NCBI GenBank assembly: GCA_050789255.1
Contig: JBOZRQ010000051.1
Coordinates: forward strand, 1-29,147
Direction: 5' to 3'
DNA from: JBOZRQ01 sp050789255
GTDB lineage: Bacteria > Bacillota > Sulfobacillia > Symbiobacteriales > Symbiobacteriaceae
DNA length: 29,147 nucleotides
The notes under the pieces: generated by a model
The model's database searches: none
What the model saw: only the letters and a program-made list of their open reading frames with translations
Told to the model about the DNA's origin: nothing
Position numbers and translations under genes: made by a program
Shown here: positions 1 to 8,039 of the stretch, piece after piece
Numbering within the stretch: the first letter of the stretch is position 1
Layout: each line of letters starts with the position of its first letter

Positions 1-198
1 AGAAAAAAGATGGCTCCTGTTGAGTACAGGAACCACCTTTTGGCTGGATAGACCAAGGACCCTTTTAGAGTGTCCACGACGAGGGGCTCAGTTCACTTGT
101 GCGAGGCGGTCGTTTTTTTTCGGTGCGTACCGAACTCAGAGAGGGTGGACATCGTATAGAAGATTGGAAAGGTTCAAGTGTAAAGGGAGGGGAACAGT

Positions 199-738
199 TT
201 GAGTGATTCGCAGCCGCTCGATGAAATGCGTCCTTACTCCGATGCGGACATGGTCGGCCCGCAGGACCGGCCGAAGGGCGAATGGGAGATCACCATGTAC
301 GATTGGCAGGTCTTCACCCGGACGGTGGTCAAGGAGTGGCTCGACGAGATGGCCGGCACCAGCATTCGTGCGATTCAGTGCTTCTCCAAGCCCAAGGAGG
401 GCGTGATCTACGTCGAGGCCTGCGACCCTGCTGCCCCCAAGGCGCACAACGTCACCCTCAGCTCGAACCACCGAACCGCTTCCTTCAGCCTGTACACCCC
501 GCTCCTCCCGTTCGACTTCAAACGGATCAGCGACAAGTACAAGGCGGTCTTCAAGTGCTGGCCGAAGACCTATGGCGAGCAAAAGGTGCTGGTGATCCAG
601 GTCAAGGACTACCGGGTGCTGAAGGTGGACAAGGCCACGAAGCAAGCGGCAGAGGATGCGCAGGCAAAGCCGGAGACGGCTGAGAAGCAGGAAAAGGCAA
701 CCCCTGATGCCCCCGAATCGGCACCCAAGGGCGCTTGA
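199..738 (+). CDS. Hypothetical protein, 179 aa
   Basis: I do not recognise this family. The TTG start is chosen because a good ribosome site (AAAGGGAGGGG, about 182-191) sits 7-8 bases upstream. The first ~140 residues are a mixed alpha/beta soluble domain rich in aromatic and charged residues. The last ~35 are a low-complexity, Ala/Glu/Lys/Pro-rich tail, probably disordered. There is no signal peptide or membrane segment, so it is probably cytoplasmic. It is a single-gene unit: a hairpin terminator follows at 751-793. The 198 bases upstream hold no recognisable gene; the only notable thing there is a run of eight T at about 113-120. Confidence 0.75.
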   Translation: MSDSQPLDEMRPYSDADMVGPQDRPKGEWEITMYDWQVFTRTVVKEWLDEMAGTSIRAIQCFSKPKEGVIYVEACDPAAPKAHNVTLSSNHRTASFSLYTPLLPFDFKRISDKYKAVFKCWPKTYGEQKVLVIQVKDYRVLKVDKATKQAAEDAQAKPETAEKQEKATPDAPESAPKGA

Positions 739-750
739 TCAAAATGTCAC

Positions 751-793
751 AGGCCGGCTGAGCGAGGCAAATGCGCCCGCCCTGCCGGCCTTT
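751..793 (+). terminator. Hairpin terminator after the 179-aa gene
   Basis: An 8-bp inverted repeat, AGGCCGGC (751-758) with GCCGGCCT (784-791), encloses a 25-base loop and ends in TTT. It lies 12 bases after the stop codon. The T tract is short, so efficiency is uncertain. Confidence 0.5.
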
Positions 794-833
794 GCTGTGT
801 GTGATACGCACGCGGTGACTACCTCAACAGCGC

Positions 834-861
834 CTAGAAACGGTCTAGAATCCGCCTAGAA
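834..861 (+). promoter_or_regulatory. Three CTAGAA motifs at 11-bp spacing
   Basis: CTAGAA occurs at 834-839, 845-850 and 856-861, one helical turn apart. The outer two are part of an 11-bp direct repeat CGCCTAGAAAC (831-841, 853-863). It lies about 65 bases before the acetyltransferase start. It looks like an iterated protein-binding site on one DNA face. The middle TAGAAT could also serve as a -10 element, but I see no good -35. Confidence 0.4.
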
Positions 862-925
862 ACACGTATCAAAAACGGAACTCATGGTCAGGTGGGCAAG
901 TCCTATCCGGAAAGGAGGTAGTGCT

Positions 926-1405
926 TTGTCGACACTGATTCGCCTAGCAACTGAAGATGATCTCCCCGCTCTGGCCGAGCTATACGTCGAGTTCCACAAC
1001 TTCCATGCCGAGGGGGTCCCGAGCGATCTGGCCCTGGTCGGTCCGCCCGATCAGGAACTCTACACGGGCATCGAAGAGATCCTACAGAACGAGAAAGCCG
1101 CCGTCTTCGTGGCTGAAGATGGCGGCACTCTGGTGGGCTTTGTGGAGATCCACCGGAAGCAGACGGACCCGAACCCCGCTGTGGTTACCCGTACATACGC
1201 CCTGCTCCAAAGCCTGATGGTCACCCAACGCATGCGCCGGCACGGACTGGGCGCCCGACTGGTGGAGGCTGCCCACGCCTGGGCTCGCGAGCAGGGTGCG
1301 ACCGAGATCGAGCTGGAAACCTGGGAGTTCCCGGCCGGGCCGCTGCGCTTCTACGAAGGCCTGGGCTACCGCACGGTGAAGCGCAGGCTAGCCATACCCG
1401 TCTAA
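926..1405 (+). CDS. GNAT-family N-acetyltransferase
   Basis: A GCN5-related acetyltransferase of 159 aa, which would transfer the acetyl group of acetyl-CoA to an amine; the substrate is unknown. The acetyl-CoA loop (R/Q-x-x-G-x-G/A) is seen as RRHGLGARL in the second half. It is followed by the amphipathic helix LVEAAHAWAREQGA and the C-terminal signature RFYEGLGYR. The TTG at 926 is taken as start because AAAGGAGGT (911-919) lies 6 bases before it; an in-frame ATG at 884 has no ribosome site. It is a lone gene downstream of the 11-bp-spaced CTAGAA motifs. The family call is firm, the function is not. Confidence 0.88.
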   Translation: MSTLIRLATEDDLPALAELYVEFHNFHAEGVPSDLALVGPPDQELYTGIEEILQNEKAAVFVAEDGGTLVGFVEIHRKQTDPNPAVVTRTYALLQSLMVTQRMRRHGLGARLVEAAHAWAREQGATEIELETWEFPAGPLRFYEGLGYRTVKRRLAIPV

Positions 1406-1534
1406 TTGTTCCCCGCTTCCAGATGTCGACAGAACATACGCTCGTCTCGTGCTACCATGGAACTGGGAATCAATGGGTCATAGCGATGTGACCGCATCGT
1501 GGTATCCTAGTTACTGGGACAAGGAGTGAGGCGT

Positions 1535-1882
1535 GTGAACGAAAGTGCCGTCTTGGATCTGCTGGCCAAAATTGCTCAAACCGTGGAACGCTTGGACGCC
1601 CGCATGGGCGCCCTGGAGGACCGCATGTCCGGCCTGGAAGACCGCATGTCCGGCCTGGAGGACCGCATGTCGGCCCTCGAAGCAAGGGTCACGGCCCTGG
1701 AAACGGAGGTAAAGGACCTCCGCTTGGAGGTTGGCGCTGTAAAGTCCCGCATGGACCTCGTCAAAGAAGCGGTCGACAGTATGGACGAACGCCTTGGCAC
1801 CATCGAGCAGCTCATTGCCTACCAGCAGGAGAAGTGGACCGAGCACGACAAGGAGATCTGGCGGATCAAGCGCAAGATCTGA
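1535..1882 (+). CDS. Small coiled-coil protein
   Basis: A 115-aa protein that is almost wholly predicted coiled coil. From about residue 20 to 90 it shows heptads with Leu/Met/Val at a and d positions, the clearest being repeated M-S-G-L-E-D-R units. No membrane segment or signal peptide is visible. The GTG at 1535 is preferred over the GTG at 1526, since AAGGAG (1521-1526) would overlap the latter and sits 8 bases before the former. Similar short coiled-coil ORFs are common in Firmicutes without known function. It ends 4 bases before the convergent histidine kinase gene. It probably oligomerises; any partner is unknown. Confidence 0.75.
   Translation: MNESAVLDLLAKIAQTVERLDARMGALEDRMSGLEDRMSGLEDRMSALEARVTALETEVKDLRLEVGAVKSRMDLVKEAVDSMDERLGTIEQLIAYQQEKWTEHDKEIWRIKRKI
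1601..1684 (+). repeat. Four 21-bp tandem repeats inside the coiled-coil gene
   Basis: Four in-frame 21-bp units (1601-1621, 1622-1642, 1643-1663, 1664-1684) each encode one coiled-coil heptad. Units 2 and 3 differ at one base and the last is the most diverged. The copy number could change by replication slippage without shifting the frame. Confidence 0.85.
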
Positions 1883-1886
1883 ACGA

Positions 1887-3308
1887 TCACCTGTCAATCC
1901 GCTTCAGCCGGAACCAGAAGGTGGCGCCCACCCCGGGTGTGCTGGTCACGCCAATGGTCCCGCCGTGGGCCTCCACCAGGGACTTCACAATCGCCAGACC
2001 CAGGCCGGCGCCCACGTGGCCCCGGCCTTTGTTCGTGCCCTGCCAGAAGCGCTCGAAGACCTTGGGCGCCTCCTCGGGGGAGAGGCCCGGCCCCTGGTCG
2101 GCCACCTCGAAGACCACGTCCTCGTGGTCAATCCCCGCCCGGATGGTGATGCCGCTCCCCTCCGGCGCGAAGCGCACAGCGTTGCTCAGCAGGTTGCTCA
2201 TGACCTGGTCCAGCCGGTCGCGGTCGCCGTACACCTTGGCTGACTCGGCCTCCGGCTGCACCTGCAGATCCAGGCCGACCCCGGCGCCCTCGGCGACCGG
2301 AGCGAAACCCTCGGCCACCTCGACCAGCCACTCGGTGACCGGCATGGCCTGAAGGCGGATCTCGGTCTGACCGGCCTCGAGGCGGGCCACGTCGAACACA
2401 TCGTTGATCAGCCGGTTGAGGCGGGCCGCCTCGCCGGCGATGATCTGGTAGTAGCGCTCGCGCTGCTGTTCATCCCGGACCACCCCGTCGCGCAGGGCCT
2501 CGGCGAAGCCTGCAATCGAGGTCATGGGCGTGCGCAGCTCATGGGAGACCGTCACCAGCAGCTCCTTGCGCAGGTGCTCCGACCGGCGGAGCCCGCCGAC
2601 CAGCGCCTCGATCCGCTCGGCCATATGGTTAAAGTGGCCCGCTAACTCTCCAATCTCGTCGGTGCCCTTGGTCGGGGCCCGCTGGGTCAGGTCGCCCTCG
2701 GCCAGGGCCCGGGCGGCAGCGCCGACGGTGCCCAGGCGCCGCACCATGTCCCGGCTGACCCAGCCGATCACCAGGAGCGAGCCCAGCAGGACTACCCCGA
2801 TGATGATGTACAGCTGCACGGTGATCGGGCGCCCTAGGTTGCGCACGTAGTCCAGGTCGCGCACCAGCAGGATGGCGAGGTCCTCGTTGGGCACGGGGGA
2901 GAAGGCCCAGACCGGGAAGTTGAAGCCCGGCACCTCCACGGGGTTGCTCATAAAGCCACGGAAGCGGCCCTGCGCCTCTTGCAGGCGTTTGACGTCGACC
3001 GCCTGACCCTGAAGCTCGGCCAGGGAGGAGAAGACGACCCGCCCGGTGGGGACATGGACCACGGAGACGGCCTCGTCGGCCAGCATGTTCTCTGCAAAGG
3101 CGAGCGGGTTGCCGGTCGGGTTGCGGCGCATGCGGGTCAGGTTTCGCACCAGGTCCTGGGCGATCTTGTCGGCCTGGGTGCGAACGCGGGTCCGCTCCGC
3201 TCGGATCACGGTGCTCTCGACCAGCCGGGGGAAGGCGGCGAGGGAGACCAGGGAGATCACGCTGGTCAGAATCACGAAGACAAGGAGCAGTTTCGTGCCA
3301 ATGCGCAT
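1887..3308 (-). CDS. Membrane sensor histidine kinase
   Basis: A 473-aa two-component sensor kinase. In order: a membrane helix (about 6-26), an extracytoplasmic sensor region (about 27-162), a second membrane helix (about 163-185), a HAMP linker (about 186-240), a HisKA domain with the phosphoacceptor His256 in the H-box VSHELRTPM, and a HATPase domain. The latter has an N box (NLLSNAVRF), G1 (DQGPGL), an F box (FERFW) and G2 (GAGLGLAIV). It would autophosphorylate and pass phosphate to the response regulator encoded just upstream, whose stop lies 3 bases before this ATG, so the pair is one operon. It resembles WalK/PhoR/ResE-type kinases; the signal is unknown. Confidence 0.95.
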   Translation of the reverse strand: MRIGTKLLLVFVILTSVISLVSLAAFPRLVESTVIRAERTRVRTQADKIAQDLVRNLTRMRRNPTGNPLAFAENMLADEAVSVVHVPTGRVVFSSLAELQGQAVDVKRLQEAQGRFRGFMSNPVEVPGFNFPVWAFSPVPNEDLAILLVRDLDYVRNLGRPITVQLYIIIGVVLLGSLLVIGWVSRDMVRRLGTVGAAARALAEGDLTQRAPTKGTDEIGELAGHFNHMAERIEALVGGLRRSEHLRKELLVTVSHELRTPMTSIAGFAEALRDGVVRDEQQRERYYQIIAGEAARLNRLINDVFDVARLEAGQTEIRLQAMPVTEWLVEVAEGFAPVAEGAGVGLDLQVQPEAESAKVYGDRDRLDQVMSNLLSNAVRFAPEGSGITIRAGIDHEDVVFEVADQGPGLSPEEAPKVFERFWQGTNKGRGHVGAGLGLAIVKSLVEAHGGTIGVTSTPGVGATFWFRLKRIDR

Positions 3309-3311
3309 GAA

Positions 3312-4016
<705 letters not shown>

Positions 4017-4114
4017 AGCCGGCACCTCCATTTTCGTATAGTATCAAACTCATTCTAGCTGATCTTTTGGGCATATTCATGACCGACATTTAAACAGATG
4101 ATGAACGCAACGGG

Positions 4115-4143
4115 TTGACCCGTTTTCCGGAGAGTGGTAAGGT
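4115..4143 (+). promoter_or_regulatory. Promoter of the pyrimidine operon
   Basis: A -35 TTGACC (4115-4120) and a -10 TAAGGT (4138-4143) with a 17-base spacer. Transcription would start near 4150, just before the PyrR leader structures. This is a sigma-A type match from sequence alone. Confidence 0.65.
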
Positions 4144-4154
4144 GAATCCAGCAA

Positions 4155-4191
4155 GCTGCTTTAACTCAGTCCCGTGAGGCTGGTAAGGAGC
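4155..4191 (+). promoter_or_regulatory. PyrR-binding anti-antiterminator hairpin
   Basis: The core CAGTCCCGTGAGGCTG (4167-4182) matches the conserved PyrR-binding loop known from Bacillus pyr leaders (consensus ARUCCNGNGAGGYU). It is closed by CAG/CTG. A lower stem pairs GCTGCTT (4155-4161) with AAGGAGC (4185-4191) with one mismatch, across a TTAACT bulge. UMP- or UTP-bound PyrR should stabilise this hairpin. Its 3' side GGTAAGGAG (4182-4190) is exactly complementary to CTCCTTACC (4270-4278), giving the competing antiterminator. Confidence 0.85.
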
Positions 4192-4268
4192 CACATCGTT
4201 TTGCATCCAGGTCGCAGCCGCTCTCCGCTACCAGGGGGGCGGGCCATTGCGCACATTTGGGCAAACTA

Positions 4269-4304
4269 CCTCCTTACCGGACCCCCCGGCAAGGAGGTTT
4301 TTTT
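4269..4304 (+). terminator. Attenuator that also covers the pyrR ribosome site
   Basis: A 12-position stem pairs 4269-4280 with 4286-4297 (one A-C mismatch, 5-base loop) and is followed by seven T (4298-4304). The 3' arm is AAGGAGG, the pyrR ribosome binding site, and the T tract runs into the TTG start codon. The hairpin can therefore both end transcription and hide the ribosome site. Pairing of its 5' arm with 4182-4190 would open it. Confidence 0.85.
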
Positions 4305-4305
4305 G

Positions 4306-4845
4306 TTGGCCGAACCCAAGGCAATGCTCATGGATGCTGAGGCGATGAACAGGGCCCTCTCGCGCATTGCACACGAGATCATCGAGCGGAACAAGGGCGT
4401 GGAGCACGTAGCCCTGGTCGGCATCCGCCGCCGCGGGGTGCCCCTGGCTCACCGGCTGGCTGCCAAGCTCAAGGAGTTTGAGGGGCTTGAGGTGCCGGTG
4501 GGCACGCTCGACATTACCCTGTACCGCGATGACCTCACTGAGCTAAACAGTGTCCCCCAGGTGCAGCGCTCCGATGTGAAGTTCAAGCTGCCGGGCGCCG
4601 TGGTGATCCTGGTCGACGACGTGCTCTACACCGGGCGCACCGTGCGCGCCGCCCTGGACGCCCTGCTGGACATCGGGCGCCCGTCGGTGATCCAACTGGC
4701 GGTGCTCTGCGACCGCGGGCACCGGGAGTTGCCGATTCGCGCGGACTACGTGGGCAAGAACGTCCCCACCTCCAAGCGCGAGGTGGTCGAGGTCCACGTG
4801 ACCGAGGTCGACGGTGAGGACTTCGTTGCCCTGTACGATCTCTAA
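4306..4845 (+). CDS. pyrR: PyrR: pyr attenuation regulator / uracil phosphoribosyltransferase
   Basis: A 179-aa type I phosphoribosyltransferase-fold protein, the normal PyrR length. It binds the pyr mRNA leader when UMP/UTP is high and also makes UMP from uracil and PRPP. The PRPP motif is seen as VILVDDVLYTGRTVRAA; IRRRGVPLA and the C-terminal VEVHVTEVDG region are typical. The TTG at 4306 is chosen because AAGGAGGT (4291-4298) lies 7 bases upstream; TTG at 4303 is the alternative, and the open frame back to 4174 lies inside the regulatory leader. First gene of the operon, so it controls its own synthesis through the attenuator in front of it. Confidence 0.96.
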   Translation: MAEPKAMLMDAEAMNRALSRIAHEIIERNKGVEHVALVGIRRRGVPLAHRLAAKLKEFEGLEVPVGTLDITLYRDDLTELNSVPQVQRSDVKFKLPGAVVILVDDVLYTGRTVRAALDALLDIGRPSVIQLAVLCDRGHRELPIRADYVGKNVPTSKREVVEVHVTEVDGEDFVALYDL

Positions 4846-4852
4846 TTGGGCA

Positions 4853-4957
4853 TTTTTACCGCAGATTACGCAGATTTTATGGATTACGCAGATTTAAATA
4901 CCGTTGGTTGTTCCAATCTGTGTAATCATGTTAATCTGCGTAATCTGCGGTTAAAAA
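4853..4957. repeat. Long palindromic, MITE-like repeat between pyrR and pyrB
   Basis: About 105 bases form an imperfect inverted repeat with arms of roughly 42 bases (4853-4894 and 4915-4957). Each arm carries repeats of the motif GATTACGCAGAT, and the two outer 18-mers (CCGCAGATTACGCAGATT and its complement) match exactly. It is AT-rich compared with the flanking genes, begins 7 bases after the pyrR stop and ends 18 bases before pyrB. I recall similar 'CGCAGATTACGCAGAT' palindromes as dispersed intergenic repeats in unrelated bacteria; that is memory, not a search. In the mRNA it would fold into a long hairpin that could affect processing or readthrough. Confidence 0.85.
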
Positions 4958-4975
4958 GAAAGGGTGCATACGTAC

Positions 4976-5908
4976 ATGACGCGCCTGAAGCGCAAAGACA
5001 TACTGGGCCTGCGGGATCTGTCGACCAGTGAGATCGACCTGATTCTCGACACGGCCGAGACGCTCAAGGATATCGCCAGGCGGCCGATCAAGAAGGTGCC
5101 GACGCTGCGGGGCAAGGCGCTGGTGACCTTGTTCTACGAGAACTCCACCCGGACAGCCAAGTCCTTTGAGCTGGCGGGAAAGTATATGTCGGCCGATGTG
5201 ATCAACATCTCGGTCAGCTCTTCCTCGGTCTCCAAGGGCGAGACACTCAAGGACACGGCGCGCAACCTTGAGGCGATGGGGCTTGACGCTGTAGTCATTC
5301 GCCATCCCATGGGCGGCGCCCCGCACTTCCTGGCGGAGCGGCTGGACTGCTCGGTGATCAACGCGGGCGATGGCATGCATGAGCACCCCACCCAGGGGCT
5401 CCTGGACCTGCTGACCATCCGCCAGCAGAAGGGCACCCTGCGCGGGCTGAAGGTCGCCATCATCGGCGATATCTACCACAGCCGGGTCGCCCGGTCCAAC
5501 ATCCACGGGCTGCTCAAGTACGGCGCCGAGGTCTGGGTGGCGGGCCCTGCCACCATGCTCCCGACCGGGTTCGAGGAGATGGGCGTCAAGGTGACTACCC
5601 GGGTCGAGGAGGCCCTGGAGGGCGCCGACGTGGTGAACGTGCTGCGCCTGCAGCTGGAGCGGCAGGAGAAGGGGCTCTTCCCCACGGTCGCCGAGTACCA
5701 CAAGTTCTGGGGTGTCACTCCGGCCCGCCTGAAGCTGGCCAAACCTGACGCCGTCCTGATGCACCCCGGCCCCATGAACCGCGGCGTCGAGATCAGCTCG
5801 TACGTTGCCGACAGCGACCAGAGCCAGATCCTGGAGCAGGTGACCAACGGCGTCGCCGTTCGCATGGCGATCCTGTACCTGCTCATGGGGGGAGGAGAGA
5901 ACGCATGA
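4976..5908 (+). CDS. pyrB: Aspartate carbamoyltransferase catalytic subunit
   Basis: 310 aa, the usual length. It condenses carbamoyl phosphate with L-aspartate to N-carbamoyl-aspartate, step 2 of UMP synthesis. The carbamoyl-phosphate loop STRT is at 57-60 within ENSTRTAKSFE, the HPTQ motif is at 137-140, and the C-terminal VLMHPGPMNRGVE is typical of the family. No regulatory pyrI gene follows, as in Gram-positive operons. The ATG at 4976 is preferred; a GTG at 4964 would overlap the AAAGGGTG ribosome site. The gene follows the palindromic repeat and overlaps pyrC by ATGA. Confidence 0.97.
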   Translation: MTRLKRKDILGLRDLSTSEIDLILDTAETLKDIARRPIKKVPTLRGKALVTLFYENSTRTAKSFELAGKYMSADVINISVSSSSVSKGETLKDTARNLEAMGLDAVVIRHPMGGAPHFLAERLDCSVINAGDGMHEHPTQGLLDLLTIRQQKGTLRGLKVAIIGDIYHSRVARSNIHGLLKYGAEVWVAGPATMLPTGFEEMGVKVTTRVEEALEGADVVNVLRLQLERQEKGLFPTVAEYHKFWGVTPARLKLAKPDAVLMHPGPMNRGVEISSYVADSDQSQILEQVTNGVAVRMAILYLLMGGGENA

Positions 5909-7206
5909 GTACCCTGCTAATTCGCAACGGACGTCTCCTCGACCCCGCCTCCGGCGTGGACCGTGTCGCTGATGTGCTCATCTCCCATGGGAAGATCACC
6001 AAGATTGGCGAGGACCTGTCCGCGGCCGGCGCCGACCGGGTGATCGACGCCACCGACAAGGTGGTCGCCCCCGGCTTCATCGATGTGCACGTGCACCTAC
6101 GGGTGCCCGGCCAGGAGTATAAGGAAGATATCGTCACCGGCACGGCAGCTGCTGTGCGGGGCGGCTTTACCGCCATCGCCTGCATGCCCAACACCCGCCC
6201 GGTGATCGACAACGTCAGCACGGTTTCCTACGTGGTGGGCCTGGCCAAGGAGCAGGGGCTCTGCAAGGTGTGGCCCACCGGGGCCATCACCAAGGGCTCC
6301 AAGGGCGAGGAGCTGGCCGAGATCGGTGAGATGAAGGAGGCCGGCATCGTCGCCATCACCGACGACGGCAAGCCGGTCGACAACGCCGAGACCATGCGCC
6401 TGGCGATGATCTACGCCAAGCAGTTCGACCTGCCGATCATGGATCACTGCGAGGACAAGTCCCTCTCCGCCGGCGGGGCCATGCACTACGGGCGGGTCTC
6501 CTCGCTGCTGGGCATCAAGGGGATCCCCTCCGCCTCCGAGGAGGTCCACGTCGCCCGCAACATCCTGCTCTCCCTGGAGACCGGGGCGCACGTGCACATC
6601 CAGCACATCTCCAGCCGCCATTCGGTCGACCTGGTCCGCTGGGGCAAGAAGGCGGGCGCCCGGGTGACCGCCGAGGCCACCCCGCACCACTTCACCCTGA
6701 CCGACGAGATCGTCCAGACGATGAACTACGACACCAATACCAAGATGAACCCGCCGGTGCGTGAAGAGGCGGACCGCCTGGCGATCATCGAAGGGATCAA
6801 GGACGGCACCATCGATATCATCGCCACCGACCATGCCCCTCATCACATCGATGAGAAGGAGGTCGAGTACCAGCAGGCCGCCTTCGGCATTACGGGCCTG
6901 GAGACCTCGGTCGGCCTGACCCTGGACCGGCTGGTCAAGCCCGGGATCATCACCCTGGAGCAGATGATCCTGATGATGTCGACCCGCCAGGCCGAGCTGG
7001 TGCGAATGCCAGCCCCCGCCCTGGTGGAGGGCGCCGAGGCCGATATCACCCTGCTCGACCTGAACCAGAGCTGGGTCGTGAAGAAGGAAGAGATGAAATC
7101 CAAGTCCAAGAATAGCCCCTTCATCGGGTGGGAGCTGAGCGGGGCGCCGCATGCCACCATCGTGAGCGGCCAGCTGCGCATGCTCGGGATGGAGGTACTG
7201 TCGTGA
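5905..7206 (+). CDS. pyrC: Dihydroorotase
   Basis: 433 aa, the amidohydrolase-fold dihydroorotase of the longer type found in Firmicutes. It cyclises N-carbamoyl-aspartate to dihydroorotate. The metal-binding HVHLRVPG is at 62-69; downstream lie MDHCEDKSL, HISSRHSVD and the catalytic-aspartate motif ATDHAPHH. The C-terminal beta region (ITLLDLNQSWVV, SPFIGWELSG) is also typical. Its ATG overlaps the pyrB stop (ATGA), and its stop overlaps the pyrK GTG (GTGA), so translation of the three is probably coupled. Confidence 0.97.
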   Translation: MSTLLIRNGRLLDPASGVDRVADVLISHGKITKIGEDLSAAGADRVIDATDKVVAPGFIDVHVHLRVPGQEYKEDIVTGTAAAVRGGFTAIACMPNTRPVIDNVSTVSYVVGLAKEQGLCKVWPTGAITKGSKGEELAEIGEMKEAGIVAITDDGKPVDNAETMRLAMIYAKQFDLPIMDHCEDKSLSAGGAMHYGRVSSLLGIKGIPSASEEVHVARNILLSLETGAHVHIQHISSRHSVDLVRWGKKAGARVTAEATPHHFTLTDEIVQTMNYDTNTKMNPPVREEADRLAIIEGIKDGTIDIIATDHAPHHIDEKEVEYQQAAFGITGLETSVGLTLDRLVKPGIITLEQMILMMSTRQAELVRMPAPALVEGAEADITLLDLNQSWVVKKEEMKSKSKNSPFIGWELSGAPHATIVSGQLRMLGMEVLS

Positions 7207-8039
7207 ACCTTGAGCTAAAGGCCTCCCGGTCGAAGGGCGCCTGGGTGCAGGAGTACGGCACCGTGGTGGAGCACGCCGGGACGGCCGATGTGTTCAAGCT
7301 GACCCTGCGGGCGCCTGAGATCGCCAGCCGGGCGGTGGCGGGGCAGTTCGTGGAGGTCCGGTGCGTACCCGGGCGGTCGGGCGCCATCGATCCCCTGCTG
7401 CGGCGCCCCTTCTCGATCTGCGAGATCCGGCCCGAGGCCGGGACGATCAGCCTGATCTACCGGGTGGTGGGCCACGGCACCAAGGCGCTCTCCGAAATCA
7501 CGGCGGGCAGCGAGCTCGACCTGCTGGGTCCCCTGGGCCACTCCTTCCCGGACCCTGCTCTTGGTTCGGGACTTTTGGTGCTCGTGGGCGGGGGGCTGGG
7601 CATCCCGCCGATGGTGGCGGCTGCGGAACGGGCTGTTGCGGCGGGGCGCTCGGTGACGGCGATCGTGGGCGCTCGTAGTCAGCGGTACCTCGCTGGTTTG
7701 GCGGAGCTGGAGGCAGCGGGGGTTACCGTGACGGTGATGACCGACGACGGCTCGGTCGGCGAGCGGGGCCTGGTGACCCAGCCCCTGCGGCAACTGCTGG
7801 AGCTCGGCCAGGTCGGCGAGGTCTGGACCTGCGGCCCCGAGGTGATGCTGGACGTGGTCAAGCAGGACTGCCTGAAGGCGGGAGTCACCTGCTTTGTCAG
7901 CGTGGAGCGGCATATGGCCTGCGGCTTTGGCGTCTGCATCGGATGCACCGTGCCCAAGGCGGGCCAGCCGGGCTTTCTGAAGGCTTGCCAGGACGGCCCC
8001 GTCTTCCTGGCGGAGGAGGTGGAGCTCGGTGGCCATTAA
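7203..8039 (+). CDS. pyrK: Dihydroorotate dehydrogenase B, electron transfer subunit
   Basis: 278 aa. It carries FAD and a [2Fe-2S] cluster and passes electrons from PyrD to NAD+. The ferredoxin reductase-like FAD domain shows RRPFSI (67-72). The NAD-binding part shows LVGGGLGIPP (about 118-127). The cluster ligands are C240, C245, C248 and C262 (C-x4-C-x2-C-x13-C). The GTG at 7203 is chosen for its overlap with the pyrC stop; the frame is open further upstream inside pyrC. It overlaps pyrD by 11 bases, as expected for two subunits of one complex. Confidence 0.96.
   Translation: MNLELKASRSKGAWVQEYGTVVEHAGTADVFKLTLRAPEIASRAVAGQFVEVRCVPGRSGAIDPLLRRPFSICEIRPEAGTISLIYRVVGHGTKALSEITAGSELDLLGPLGHSFPDPALGSGLLVLVGGGLGIPPMVAAAERAVAAGRSVTAIVGARSQRYLAGLAELEAAGVTVTVMTDDGSVGERGLVTQPLRQLLELGQVGEVWTCGPEVMLDVVKQDCLKAGVTCFVSVERHMACGFGVCIGCTVPKAGQPGFLKACQDGPVFLAEEVELGGH

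Noticed and set aside
1..198. Possible riboswitch or attenuator before the first gene
   Set aside because: There is a T8 run and some short complementary segments (for example GTCCAC near 80 and GTGGAC near 146), but no stable stem leads into the T run and no known motif is seen.
4931..5764. 277-codon open frame on the minus strand
   Set aside because: Antisense shadow of pyrB.
6097..7152. 351-codon open frame on the minus strand
   Set aside because: Antisense shadow of pyrC, with GC-driven lack of stops.
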